Assembly: GCF_025770725.1 (NCBI RefSeq)
Contig: NZ_JANZKZ010000002.1
Span: forward strand, 496,001 to 560,000
DNA: 64,000 nucleotides
From: Sulfurospirillum oryzae
GTDB lineage: Bacteria > Campylobacterota > Campylobacteria > Campylobacterales > Sulfurospirillaceae
Direction of reading: 5' to 3'
Shown: positions 9,042 through 17,140 of the stretch, in pieces
How positions within the stretch are numbered: position 1 is the first letter of the stretch
Layout of the letters: each line of letters begins with the position of its first letter
Program-made: the position numbers and the translations under genes
The notes under the pieces: model-generated
The model's database searches: none
What the model was told of the DNA's origin: nothing
Seen by the model: only the letters and a program-made list of their open reading frames with translations

Positions 9042-9169
9042 AGGGACAAAGCCCTTCAGGCTACGCTGCGCTATGCACTAAAGCTTGCCTCTTTCGAGGT
9101 AGAATTAAATTTTTTTAACACACTTTGAGGGCAAAGCCCAAAAAGCTACTCTGTGCTATTACGCACAAA
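9042..9169. repeat. Pair of imperfect direct repeats between peb4 and fba
   Basis: Two related ~40-bp units, at about 9042-9080 and 9128-9169 (86-bp period), share AGGG(A)CAAAGCCC, then (A/G)GCTAC(G/T)CTG(C/T)GCTAT and GCAC. They lie in the 209-bp gap 9008-9216, which otherwise shows no gene. A GC-richer tail (9170-9203) contains CCTTTGCC/GGCAAG inverted segments. Their function is unknown. Confidence 0.6.
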
Positions 9170-9216
9170 AGGAGAAGCCTTTGCCTCGCAAAAGGCAAGA
9201 CTTCTTAATTTTTGAG

Positions 9217-10029
9217 TTATTTGATTGTTACTTTTGCATTTTTTCTAAGAGTTTGCGCTTTATCAGCTACTTGAATACGGAATTTTTCCATTTTCAAGCC
9301 ATTTTCGATTTGAGCTTTGACCACTTCAAATGTTGCTTTTTCAGCTGGTTTTGTGTCCTCAACTAAGATAACATGGAAACCAAATTGTGTTTGAACAGGC
9401 GTTTTAGTAATTTCACCTTTTTTAAGTGCAAATGCTGCATCTGAGAAAGGTTTTACCATTTGATTTGCAGCGAACCAACCAAGTTCACCACCACCTTGAC
9501 CGCTTGGTCCTGTTGATTTAGTGGTTGCTAATTCAACAAATTTATCATTGAGTTTTTGTCCACTAAGTCCATCAAGTTCTTTGATAACATCTTTAGCTTC
9601 TTGCTCAGTTTTAACAAGTACGTGTCTTGCTTTAACCGTTGCTGGTTGCATAAATTTGTCAGCATTTTTGTCATAGTAATCTTTAACGTCTTTTGCATCG
9701 ACTTTAACAGCGTCATAGATTTTTTTCATCCATACTTCAAGGGCAAGATCTGCTTTGATGCGTTTAAGTGCTTCTGCATAATCTTTATCTTTTTCAACAC
9801 CACTTTTAGTTGCTTCTGTTGTTAAAAGTTTTCGCTCAACCGCTTGCTCAACGATCTTTTGCTTTGCATCTGCAGGAAGTTCTTCAAACTTTGCACCTTG
9901 CATTGCGCGCATAAGCACTGCAATGTCTTGATCATTGACATCTTCACCGTTTACAGTTGCATAAACTGTCGCATTCAAACTTACACCTAGTACTGCAGCT
10001 GCAATACCACTTAGAATAACTTTTTTCAC
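9217..10029 (-). CDS. peb4: Periplasmic peptidyl-prolyl cis-trans isomerase (PEB4/Cbf2 type parvulin)
   Basis: Secreted SurA/PpiC-like chaperone that helps outer-membrane proteins fold. An N-terminal signal peptide (KKVILSGIAAAVLGVSLNATVYA) is followed by a chaperone helix region, then a parvulin domain around residues 130-230 with ARHVLVKTE, GGGELGWFAANQMVKPFSDAAF and TQFGFHVILVED. The 270-residue length is close to C. jejuni PEB4. It sits upstream of fba and divergent from nth, as Cj0595c-Cj0597 do, which supports the name. A TACAAT -10 box lies at 10058-10063 on the minus strand. Confidence 0.93.
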   Translation of the reverse strand: MKKVILSGIAAAVLGVSLNATVYATVNGEDVNDQDIAVLMRAMQGAKFEELPADAKQKIVEQAVERKLLTTEATKSGVEKDKDYAEALKRIKADLALEVWMKKIYDAVKVDAKDVKDYYDKNADKFMQPATVKARHVLVKTEQEAKDVIKELDGLSGQKLNDKFVELATTKSTGPSGQGGGELGWFAANQMVKPFSDAAFALKKGEITKTPVQTQFGFHVILVEDTKPAEKATFEVVKAQIENGLKMEKFRIQVADKAQTLRKNAKVTIK

Positions 10030-10057
10030 TAAAATCCTTTATTGAAGTAATTCGCGT

Positions 10058-10063
10058 ATTGTA
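10058..10063 (-). promoter_or_regulatory. -10 box of the peb4 promoter
   Basis: GGGTACAATACG on the minus strand, 29 nt before the peb4 start codon. Confidence 0.5.
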
Positions 10064-10117
10064 CCCCAAATCTTATTACTATTTCTTAAATGAAATGTTA
10101 ATTTCAAAGATTGTCGG

Positions 10118-10123
10118 TATAAT
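10118..10123 (+). promoter_or_regulatory. -10 box of the nth promoter
   Basis: CGGTATAATTTTTC, about 25 nt before the nth ATG and divergent from the peb4 promoter. Confidence 0.5.
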
Positions 10124-10147
10124 TTTTCAAAAACAGATGAGAATGAA

Positions 10148-10789
10148 ATGAAAAAAGCCACTCAAAAAGAGATTGCAGGGATAAAAGCTCTTTTTTTGGA
10201 ACATTATCCAACCGCCGTTACCGAACTTCACTATAACTCTTTATACGAGCTTTTAGTCTGCGTCATGCTCTCAGCTCAATGCACTGACAAACGTGTTAAC
10301 CTCATCACACCCGCACTATTTGAGCGTTATCCTAGCGTTGAAGCACTTTCAAAAGCAAACCTTGATGAAGTCAAATCGTTTATCAATACATGCTCTTTTT
10401 TCAATAACAAAGCGCTCAACCTTCTCAAAATGGCTCAAAAAGTGGTTGAACTCTACAACGGCGAAATTCCTTTGGATGAGCATAAACTTATAGGACTTGC
10501 AGGTGTTGGGCAAAAAACGGCACATGTTGTGATGATTGAATACGCCAATGCTAATTTAATGGCAGTGGACACCCATGTTTTTCGAGTTGCTCACCGATTG
10601 GGACTTTCAAGTGCAAAAACGGCGATTAAAACCGAAGAAGATTTAACGAAGATTTTTAAAAGTGAATTGCACACGCTTCACCAAGCAATGGTACTTTTTG
10701 GCAGATATACCTGCAAAGCAGTCCATCCCTTGTGTGAAGCGTGTTTTTTAACAGAATACTGTAAAACCACCCAAACGTTTAAGGTGTGA
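10148..10789 (+). CDS. nth: Endonuclease III (DNA glycosylase/AP lyase)
   Basis: Base-excision repair enzyme that removes oxidised pyrimidines and nicks abasic sites. The 213-residue protein carries the helix-hairpin-helix LAGVGQKTAHVV with the catalytic lysine (GVGQKTA), the catalytic aspartate in AVDTHVFRVAHRLG, and the C-terminal 4Fe-4S ligands in the spacing Cys-x6-Cys-x2-Cys-x5-Cys. All key residues are present. It runs divergently from peb4 and its stop is 1 nt from the convergent thioredoxin-fold gene. Confidence 0.96.
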   Translation: MKKATQKEIAGIKALFLEHYPTAVTELHYNSLYELLVCVMLSAQCTDKRVNLITPALFERYPSVEALSKANLDEVKSFINTCSFFNNKALNLLKMAQKVVELYNGEIPLDEHKLIGLAGVGQKTAHVVMIEYANANLMAVDTHVFRVAHRLGLSSAKTAIKTEEDLTKIFKSELHTLHQAMVLFGRYTCKAVHPLCEACFLTEYCKTTQTFKV

Positions 10790-10790
10790 C

Positions 10791-11354
10791 TTAACCGGTA
10801 ACGGTATCGATCCATTTAATAGAACAGCCTTGTGAAGGATGTTGAATTTTGGGTGCTTCTTGTTTGCTAAAGAGTAACATCACCGCTTCTCTAAGGTCTT
10901 CCTCTTTCACACTGCGAGCATCTTGCCAATTATCATCCAATCTTCCATGATAATAGAGCTTCTCTTCACCATCAAACAAGAAGATATCTGGCGTACAAAC
11001 GGCACCCAAACTTTTCGCAACACTTTGATTTTCATCAATAAGATAAGGAAACTCGATGTTCATCTCTCTGATTTTATCAAGCATGTGTGCTGGCGAATCT
11101 TCTGGGTAATTGGGATGAATGTTAGGATTGATCGCTACTGTGGTTATGTCTAATTTTTTTGCAAACTCAGCAACGGTATTAAATCTCTTCCAAATAGCAT
11201 TAGAGTATGGGCAATGGTTGCACATCACAGCGATCATAAAACCGCCTTTTCCAAAAAGCTCTCTGCTTTTGAAAATTTTTCCATTTGGATCTTCAAGCTC
11301 AAAATGCTCCAGTTTTTTTCCAAGTTCAACAAGGGATGAATGTATCAATGCCAT
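10791..11354 (-). CDS. Thioredoxin-fold (AhpC/TSA-Redoxin family) protein
   Basis: Probable cytoplasmic thiol oxidoreductase; no signal peptide is seen. The 187-residue protein has a peroxiredoxin-like N-terminus (GKKLEHFELEDPNGK) and a CNHCPY motif giving a Cys45-x-x-Cys48 active site after the beta-strand GGFMIAVM, then the IDENQSVAKSLGAVCTPDIFLFDGEEKLYYHGRLDD segment with the cis-proline (CTPD). This arrangement matches the redoxin-like family, distinct from classical peroxiredoxins because of the CxxC. Substrate unknown. It lies 3 nt after pepD and is probably co-transcribed with it. Confidence 0.8.
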   Translation of the reverse strand: MALIHSSLVELGKKLEHFELEDPNGKIFKSRELFGKGGFMIAVMCNHCPYSNAIWKRFNTVAEFAKKLDITTVAINPNIHPNYPEDSPAHMLDKIREMNIEFPYLIDENQSVAKSLGAVCTPDIFLFDGEEKLYYHGRLDDNWQDARSVKEEDLREAVMLLFSKQEAPKIQHPSQGCSIKWIDTVTG

Positions 11355-11357
11355 GGC

Positions 11358-12647
11358 TTAATCCTTATAGGTATTAATGATATTTTGAACAATAAATGCT
11401 GTATTTTTTACAGAATTCATATCACACTCTTCTCTTTGAGAATGGGGATAACGAATTGTAGGCCCGATAGAAACAGCTTCTATCTTTTTAGCTTGACGCA
11501 TGATCAGCTCGCCACACTCTAACCCTGCATGAATCGCTTTAAATGCAGCATGAGGGTAAAACTCTTTCATGACACGTTGTACACTTTGCGCAAACAGAGT
11601 CATTTCAGGTCTCCACGCTCCATGCCATCCTTCTTGCACAGCGTCAAAACCAATCCCTCTAAAAAAAGCAATGGTTTCATGTGCTAGTATAGCCAAATTT
11701 TCATCATCCATCGCACGCGCTGCACAGTCAAGCCTCAACACACCTTCAAAATCTGAGATAATTCCAAGATTGATACTCATGGAAGGAATATCAAGTGCTC
11801 TATCCCACTCACGAATTCCCTGTGCAAAGCCACCTAAAGCCTTTATAATCGAACCTGATTGTGCAATATAACTTGTATATGCACCTTGTTCTAAAGTCTT
11901 TACACGTAAACGTTTATCTTCTACATGTAAAGGTGTTTTTGAAGCCACAATGGCTGTTGCATATTTTGGAATAGCGTTGCGCCTTTCTCCGCCATGCAGT
12001 GACACTAACAACGCATCATGTTTTAAAAGCTCATAGCCTAAAGCTTTAATTGCGGAAGGGATTTTTTTATCTATATCTACACCGGAATGTCCCCCTGCAA
12101 AATCAAACGCACTGACTTCATAAAGTTTTGCTTCCTCATCTAGAGCTACATAATGCAAATCCAAAGAAGCGATAACATCAACACCACCTGCACAACCTAT
12201 ATAAATCTCACCCTCTTCTTCAGCATCTAAATTGAGCAAATATGAAGCTTTTAGAGGCAAACGAAACTGCATAGCACCAATAAGACCAACCTCTTCATCC
12301 GCAGTAAAGAGACACTCTAAATGATCGTTGTGCTCCATGGCCCAAAACATAATCGCCATTCCCATGCCGTTGTCTGCGCCCAAAGTAGAATTTTTAGCTT
12401 TGATAAGCGTACCTTCAACCATAACTTCTATTTTTTGGGTATCGCCAATGCAGACCATATCATAATGGGCTTGCAAGCATATTTTTGGGGCACCTTTTTG
12501 ACACAAAATATTGCCTGCATGATCTTCCTGCACTAAAAAACCAAGTGTTTTTGCAAAGGTTATAATGTACTCTTTCATCTTTGTTGTGTGATAGCTACAA
12601 CGAGGAATGGCTGTAATTGCTTTAAAATGCTCTAAGATTCGCTCCAT
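11358..12647 (-). CDS. pepD: Aminoacyl-histidine dipeptidase (peptidase D, M20 family)
   Basis: Cytosolic metallopeptidase that cleaves Xaa-His dipeptides such as carnosine. Metal-site segments are visible in order: LQAHYDMVCIG, STLGADNGMGMAIM, TADEEVGLIGA and LNLDAEEEGEIYIGCAGG, with HSGVDI in the lid domain and a C-terminal IHAGLECGEL/SIGPTIRYPHS region completing the site. The 429-residue length is a little shorter than E. coli PepD. The ATG at 12647 has an AAGGG site; an upstream in-frame start (12689) lacks one. pepD is divergent from the lipoprotein-cmoB genes, as in the Cj0976-Cj0980 region. Confidence 0.92.
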   Translation of the reverse strand: MERILEHFKAITAIPRCSYHTTKMKEYIITFAKTLGFLVQEDHAGNILCQKGAPKICLQAHYDMVCIGDTQKIEVMVEGTLIKAKNSTLGADNGMGMAIMFWAMEHNDHLECLFTADEEVGLIGAMQFRLPLKASYLLNLDAEEEGEIYIGCAGGVDVIASLDLHYVALDEEAKLYEVSAFDFAGGHSGVDIDKKIPSAIKALGYELLKHDALLVSLHGGERRNAIPKYATAIVASKTPLHVEDKRLRVKTLEQGAYTSYIAQSGSIIKALGGFAQGIREWDRALDIPSMSINLGIISDFEGVLRLDCAARAMDDENLAILAHETIAFFRGIGFDAVQEGWHGAWRPEMTLFAQSVQRVMKEFYPHAAFKAIHAGLECGELIMRQAKKIEAVSIGPTIRYPHSQREECDMNSVKNTAFIVQNIINTYKD

Positions 12648-12692
12648 AAAAGCCCTTGAAAATTTAATAAACGAAATGCTATTATACAACCC

Positions 12693-12944
12693 ATGAAAAC
12701 AATATTAATTTTACTCACCGCCATACTTTTACAAGGTTGTCTCTATTTTAATGACCGAGGCGTATCTAACCGTTACTACAACGATTGCACAGAATACTAC
12801 GATGGTATGGGTATCTACCATAAAGACTGTGATCCAAATCTTGTCGAATATAAAACGGTAACAGATGGCGTTAAAAGAGGCGTTAAAAAAGGCGTTGAAG
12901 TAACAAAAGATGCTGCACAATCCACTAAAAATATGTTTGAATAA
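12693..12944 (+). CDS. Small outer/inner-membrane lipoprotein, unknown function
   Basis: An 83-residue precursor with a type II signal peptide ending in LLQGC (lipid-anchored Cys16). The mature part is short and hydrophilic, with Tyr/Asp/Cys-rich N-terminal sequence and a C-terminal amphipathic helix containing a GVKRGVKKGVEVTKDAA repeat-like stretch. No known domain is recognised. A small lipoprotein at the same place in Campylobacter jejuni (Cj0978c, from memory) suggests a conserved gene. It is followed 6 nt later by cmoB. Confidence 0.75.
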   Translation: MKTILILLTAILLQGCLYFNDRGVSNRYYNDCTEYYDGMGIYHKDCDPNLVEYKTVTDGVKRGVKKGVEVTKDAAQSTKNMFE

Positions 12945-12950
12945 TCGCTA

Positions 12951-13850
12951 ATGAATTTAGATGCAATCCGCCAAGAGCGTCTTTCTTGGCTAGAATGGAA
13001 AGATATTAAGCCGATGCGAGAAGCATTGACTTCTCTTCCTATCATTGAAAATACCACCTTTTCGTTGAACAACACCATTTCAATCGATTCTTTACATGTA
13101 AAGGCGGCTGATCAAGAAACCATCAAACAATGCGCTCTTGCTCTCAAGCCATGGCGCAAAGGTCCTTTTGCAGTTTTTGGCACCTTTATCGACACCGAAT
13201 GGCAAAGCTTTATCAAATACAACCTTTTAGAGCCCTATTTCAACTTAGAAGGCAAAGTTGTTGGAGATATTGGCTGTAATAACGGCTACTACCTTTTTCG
13301 CATGCTCGCACACAAACCAAAAAAACTCGTTGGTTTTGACCCCTCAGCACTCTACAAAACACAATTTGATTTTATCAACCATTTCATTAAAAGCGATATT
13401 GTTTATGAAATGCTCGGTGTTGAACACTTGCCAGAGTATGAGCACAAATTTGATACACTTTTTTGCTTAGGCGTTCTTTACCACAGAAGTGATCCTATTC
13501 AAACACTCAAAGCCCTCTACCAAGGTCTTAATCCTGATGGTGAGCTTATTTTAGATACCTTTATGATTGATGGAGACACGCCTGTGGCACTCTGTCCCTC
13601 AAAAACCTACTCTAAAATTCCCAATGTCTATTTTGTACCAACAATCCCAGCCCTATATAACTGGTTAGAGCGTGCAAAATTCAGAGATATTGAACTCTTA
13701 GAAGTTAAAAAAACCAATGCCAATGAACAACGTAAAACTGAGTGGATTTACGGTGAAAGTTTAGAGCATTTTTTAGACCCAAACAACCCTGAACTCACCA
13801 TTGAAGGGTTTCCAGCACCTAAAAGAGTTTACATTAAAGCAAAACGATAA
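12951..13850 (+). CDS. cmoB: tRNA U34 carboxymethyltransferase
   Basis: Transfers the carboxymethyl group of carboxy-S-adenosylmethionine to 5-hydroxyuridine-34 of wobble tRNAs, giving cmo5U. The 299-residue protein has the CmoB hallmarks WRKGPF...[13 protein letters not shown], the SAM-binding [13 protein letters not shown] loop, [13 protein letters not shown] and [15 protein letters not shown]. The enzyme that makes its cofactor, CmoA, is at 35021-35746. No clear ribosome site precedes the ATG, so coupling to the lipoprotein gene is possible. An exact TTTACATGTAAA palindrome lies inside (LHVK, about residues 47-50). A candidate sigma-28 promoter overlaps the 3' end. Confidence 0.94.
   Translation: MNLDAIRQERLSWLEWKDIKPMREALTSLPIIENTTFSLNNTISIDSLHVKAADQETIKQCALALKPWRKGPFAVFGTFIDTEWQSFIKYNLLEPYFNLEGKVVGDIGCNNGYYLFRMLAHKPKKLVGFDPSALYKTQFDFINHFIKSDIVYEMLGVEHLPEYEHKFDTLFCLGVLYHRSDPIQTLKALYQGLNPDGELILDTFMIDGDTPVALCPSKTYSKIPNVYFVPTIPALYNWLERAKFRDIELLEVKKTNANEQRKTEWIYGESLEHFLDPNNPELTIEGFPAPKRVYIKAKR
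13091..13102. repeat. TTTACATGTAAA palindrome, copy 5
   Basis: Exact copy within cmoB, read as LHVK. Confidence 0.9.
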
Positions 13851-13862
13851 AATAACCGATTT
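13835..13862 (+). promoter_or_regulatory. Candidate sigma-28 (FliA) promoter for the Cj0977-like gene
   Basis: TAAA (13835-13838) and ACCGATTT (13855-13862) separated by 16 nt, against the E. coli FliA consensus TAAA-N15-GCCGATAA. It overlaps the cmoB stop and lies about 100 nt before the ATG at 13961. The C. jejuni homologue Cj0977 is known to be sigma-28 dependent, which raises the plausibility. Confidence 0.4.
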
Positions 13863-13960
13863 GCTCATATAAAATTTCAAGAAAACCCAATGTTAACACC
13901 CTTATAAAAGTTTTTTTAAAGGCGTGGCAAGAATTAAAATAGAAATAGCAAGGATGCTAA

Positions 13961-14506
13961 ATGTTAAAGAGTAAAGCGGGATTAGTCAAAGAGATGATAG
14001 ACAGTACGAGTGCTTTTGAGGATGACTTAGACATCGCTGATGACATCTCTTTAGAATCAACCAATTTTTTAAATGACGATCTCAAAACCCATATAAAAAT
14101 AAAAAGTACGCTTGTTGGAAACCTTACAGAACTCAGTAAAAACAGTGCTAAAGTTGTTCTCCAAACAACCCATGAAATGTGTGTCGATGAATTTGGCTTA
14201 ATTCACAGTGGCTTTCTCTTTGGATCAGCAGAATATGCGGCTGTCGCGGCTGTTAATGAATCCAATGTCGTGGTTATCGGATGCCGATCTAAATTCTTTG
14301 CGCCTGCAAAAGTGGGCGATTTGGTCAATTTTGAAGCCAAAGGTCGCTTTGAAGATGCAAGGAAGCGAGAAATCAAAGTCATTGGAATGATCAACGAAAT
14401 CAAAGTGTTTGAAGGCATATTCCAAGCTGTTATTCTTGAACGCCATATCCTTCAAACAAAAATTGATGAACTCCAAGCAAGCTTTAATCCTAAAGAGTTC
14501 TCATAA
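13961..14506 (+). CDS. Hot-dog fold protein, Cj0977 homologue
   Basis: The 181-residue protein has a hot-dog (thioesterase-like) C-terminal domain: the central helix HSGFLFGSAEYAAVAAVNE and the strands VVIGCRSKFFAPAKVGDLVNFEAKG are typical. Campylobacter jejuni Cj0977 has the same fold and position next to cmoB, is expressed through sigma-28 and affects virulence and motility-related traits; its ligand is not established. The N-terminal ~45 residues are acidic and likely flexible. Start ATG with AAGGA 7 nt before it. The stop codon lies inside the 3' end of the convergent hydrolase gene (6-nt overlap). Confidence 0.8.
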   Translation: MLKSKAGLVKEMIDSTSAFEDDLDIADDISLESTNFLNDDLKTHIKIKSTLVGNLTELSKNSAKVVLQTTHEMCVDEFGLIHSGFLFGSAEYAAVAAVNESNVVVIGCRSKFFAPAKVGDLVNFEAKGRFEDARKREIKVIGMINEIKVFEGIFQAVILERHILQTKIDELQASFNPKEFS

Positions 14507-15094
14507 AAAATTAAACCAGTACGGCACATTTCGTTGTTCCACTTTAAGTGTCGTACTTCCACCATGTCCTGGGAAAATTTCCCAATCTGCATCAATTTTT
14601 TGGAATTTTTCTAAGCTTTGACGCATTTGGTCGCTACTGCTATAAGGAAAATCATACCTTCCAATCGAATTTTTAAAGATAAAATCTCCACTAAAAAGCG
14701 CATTTTCAATTAAAATTGTGCTACATCCAGGCGTATGCCCAGGGAAGTGGAAAAACTGCACGTTTATACCCTCTATGACAAAACTCTGGTCGCCCTCGAC
14801 TCTCACATCAGCATGACTAGACGGAGTACCTTGCCCAAAAGGATCATTTTCTAGCATAAAACAATCATCAACGGGTGCATAGATTGGAATGTTTAACTGA
14901 GATGCAAGTTCAGCATTGCTCCAGACATGATCGAAATGCCCATGTGTATTTAAAATAGCAACAGGATGATGCACATTACGTAAAACCCAACTCGTCGCTT
15001 CCATTCCTGGATCAATAATAATTTCTTTACCATCAATGGTGATGATGTAACAATTAGTTCCGTAAGCACCACATGCTTTACTTTTTATCTGCAT
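14501..15094 (-). CDS. Metallo-beta-lactamase-fold hydrolase (glyoxalase II-like)
   Basis: Cytoplasmic hydrolase of 197 residues with the binuclear metal signature THGHFDH (His51, His53, Asp55, His56), then the later ligands FHFPGHTPGC, LFSGDFIF and the C-terminal FPGHG. This short form, without the C-terminal helical domain of true glyoxalase II, is common in bacteria; substrates range from S-lactoylglutathione-like thioesters to persulfides, so the exact reaction is open. Convergent with the Cj0977-like gene and divergent from nadE. Confidence 0.85.
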   Translation of the reverse strand: MQIKSKACGAYGTNCYIITIDGKEIIIDPGMEATSWVLRNVHHPVAILNTHGHFDHVWSNAELASQLNIPIYAPVDDCFMLENDPFGQGTPSSHADVRVEGDQSFVIEGINVQFFHFPGHTPGCSTILIENALFSGDFIFKNSIGRYDFPYSSSDQMRQSLEKFQKIDADWEIFPGHGGSTTLKVEQRNVPYWFNFL

Positions 15095-15187
15095 TTATCA
15101 CTTCTTTTATGTTATTTCTAAAATTTTAACACAACTCTTCTGATTTTGCTTTTGAAGCTTAAAAGATTGCATTAATTTTAAGTTTAG

Positions 15188-15193
15188 TATAAT
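15188..15193 (+). promoter_or_regulatory. -10 box of the nadE promoter
   Basis: GTTTAGTATAATTGAG, 36 nt before the nadE start, likely serving the nadE-degT-lpxK run. Confidence 0.5.
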
Positions 15194-15229
15194 TGAGTCG
15201 TTGCTCAAATTGCTTATGAGGTTACTGTC

Positions 15230-15997
15230 GTGAACAAATACCAATCCATCGAAAATTTTTTAATTAAGTTTCTTCAAGATGAGGTGCGAAAAGCTGGTTT
15301 TTCAAAAGTAGTTTTAGGGATTAGTGGAGGCATAGATTCAGCTGTTGTTGCCATTCTTGCCCATAAAGCTTTCAAAGATAATTTACTTGGAATTATGCTC
15401 CCAGCTTCTACTTCAAGCCATGCAAGTCTAGAGCATGCAAATGAACTTTGCCAAAAATTTGGCATTAGAACTGAGAAAATTCCTGTCGGTCCGCTTGTTG
15501 ATACTTACTTCCATGATAAAAAAGATGCTTCAAAACTTCGCATTGGTAATTTTAGTGCACGGATGCGTATGTCTGTTTTATATGACATTTCAGCGCGTGA
15601 AAACGCACTTGTATTAGGAACAGGAAACAAGAGCGAAATTCTTCTTGGATACGGCACTATTTTTGGAGACCTGGCATGCGCCATCAACCCCATTGGTGAG
15701 CTTTATAAAACAGAGATTTTTGAATTTGCAGCACACCTTGGTGTTCCAAATTCGATTCTTACCAAGGCACCATCGGCTGATCTTTGGGAAGATCAAAGCG
15801 ATGAAGGAGAGTTTGGATTTAGTTATGCACACATTGACCAAGTCCTCTATGCTCACATGGAAGAAGGTAAAAATAAAGAAGCACTTCTTGCATCAGGTTA
15901 TGACCGTGAACTTGTAGAAATGGCGTTAGAACGTATTGCAAGCAATAGATTTAAAGGTAAACTCCCAACCATAGCTGATTTGACAGCGGTAAAATAA
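15230..15997 (+). CDS. nadE: NH3-dependent NAD+ synthetase
   Basis: Amidates deamido-NAD to NAD using ATP and ammonia. The 255-residue length lacks a glutaminase domain, so the ammonia-dependent form is indicated. The ATP pyrophosphatase P-loop SGGIDSA is at residues 32-38; GTGNKSE and the PSADLWEDQSDEGEFGFSY substrate loop follow. The start is GTG at 15230 with a GAGG site. It opens a same-strand run with degT and lpxK, an arrangement close to Cj0810-Cj0813. Confidence 0.96.
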   Translation: MNKYQSIENFLIKFLQDEVRKAGFSKVVLGISGGIDSAVVAILAHKAFKDNLLGIMLPASTSSHASLEHANELCQKFGIRTEKIPVGPLVDTYFHDKKDASKLRIGNFSARMRMSVLYDISARENALVLGTGNKSEILLGYGTIFGDLACAINPIGELYKTEIFEFAAHLGVPNSILTKAPSADLWEDQSDEGEFGFSYAHIDQVLYAHMEEGKNKEALLASGYDRELVEMALERIASNRFKGKLPTIADLTAVK

Positions 15998-16006
15998 AGG
16001 ATAAAC

Positions 16007-17140
16007 ATGAAAGAAATACCATTTTATAAACCATTTATCGACCAAAGAGAAAAAACGCTTATCAATGAAGTTTTGGATTTGGAAAAGGCAAACAAAGTTG
16101 AAATGCTTGAAAAAGAGTTTGTAAAATACACAGGTTGTGGCGATGCAATCTCAACAGTAAATGGTACAGCGGCAATGCACCTTGCGATGTGCGCGTTAGA
16201 TCTTAAACGCGGTGATAAAATCATCTGCTCCGTTAATGCTTTCCCTTCTGTTGCTGAAGTTGTACGTCATTTTGACGCTGAACCTATTTTTGTTGATATT
16301 GATAAAGATGATTTTAATATCGACGTCGATCAGTTAGAGAGTGTTCTTAAAAACAATACTGCTAAAAAACTCAAAGGCGCATTCATCAGTCATATTGCAG
16401 GTCAGCCTGCCGATATGGCTCGTATCTATGAGTTGGCAAAACAGTATGACATTAAAATCGTTGAAGATGCTACTGCCGCTCTTGGTGCAACCTACAATGG
16501 TAAAAAAATTGGCTCACTTGAAGCAGATATTACTGTTTTTCGTTTTAATCCACAGTCCAATAACTCTGTATCAAGTGCTGGTATGATGACTACCAAAGAC
16601 CCTGAGCTTTCAGCACGTGCTCGCTTACTTCGAAACCATGCGCTCGTTGGGGAGGGTTGGGATAAATTTGGTAACCTTGGTTATGTTTATGATGTTGTTG
16701 ATATTGGTCTTAAATACGATCTTAATGAACTTAACGCAGCTTTTGCCATTGGTCAGTTAGAAAAAAATGAAAGTTTTATTGAGCGAAGACAAGAAATTGC
16801 GGATATTTATAACCGTGAACTTGCCTCTTGCCCACACGTTTCGACACCAATCAAAAAACGTGACCACACTTATGCACAGTACATCATCAAAATTGATAAA
16901 AACAGAGATAATTTTGCCAAAGAGCTTAAAGAGCGTGGTATCTATACAGGTCTTCACTATATTCCTTTACACCTTTTAAGCTATTACAAGCACAAGTATA
17001 ACTTGCGCGTCAATGATTTTCCAAAAGCACTCAGTAATTACCAACAGATTTTATCTCTACCGATCTATTCAAGCCTTAGTGATAAAGATGTTCTACATAT
17101 TTGTGACCAAATTAAAGAGATCGCTAAAAATCGTGTTTAA
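16007..17140 (+). CDS. DegT/DnrJ/EryC1/StrS-family protein lacking the PLP lysine
   Basis: Full-length (377 aa) member of the sugar aminotransferase family (fold type I PLP enzymes that build amino sugars for surface glycans). The fold signatures are present: STVNGTAAMHLAM, FVDIDKDDFNID, IVEDATAALGATYNGKKIGS and the C-terminal GLHYIPLH. The active-site block reads VFRFNPQSNNSVSSAGMMTT; against ArnB ([20 protein letters not shown], from memory) it aligns without gaps and Ser184 replaces the Schiff-base lysine, with the following Glu also changed. So ordinary transamination is unlikely; a PLP-dependent dehydratase-like, a binding or a regulatory role is possible. It sits 9 nt after nadE and overlaps lpxK. 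Confidence 0.82.
   Translation: MKEIPFYKPFIDQREKTLINEVLDLEKANKVEMLEKEFVKYTGCGDAISTVNGTAAMHLAMCALDLKRGDKIICSVNAFPSVAEVVRHFDAEPIFVDIDKDDFNIDVDQLESVLKNNTAKKLKGAFISHIAGQPADMARIYELAKQYDIKIVEDATAALGATYNGKKIGSLEADITVFRFNPQSNNSVSSAGMMTTKDPELSARARLLRNHALVGEGWDKFGNLGYVYDVVDIGLKYDLNELNAAFAIGQLEKNESFIERRQEIADIYNRELASCPHVSTPIKKRDHTYAQYIIKIDKNRDNFAKELKERGIYTGLHYIPLHLLSYYKHKYNLRVNDFPKALSNYQQILSLPIYSSLSDKDVLHICDQIKEIAKNRV

Noticed and set aside
13851-13960. Sigma-54 promoter before the Cj0977-like gene
   Set aside because: No GG-N10-GC element is present; a sigma-28-like match fits better.
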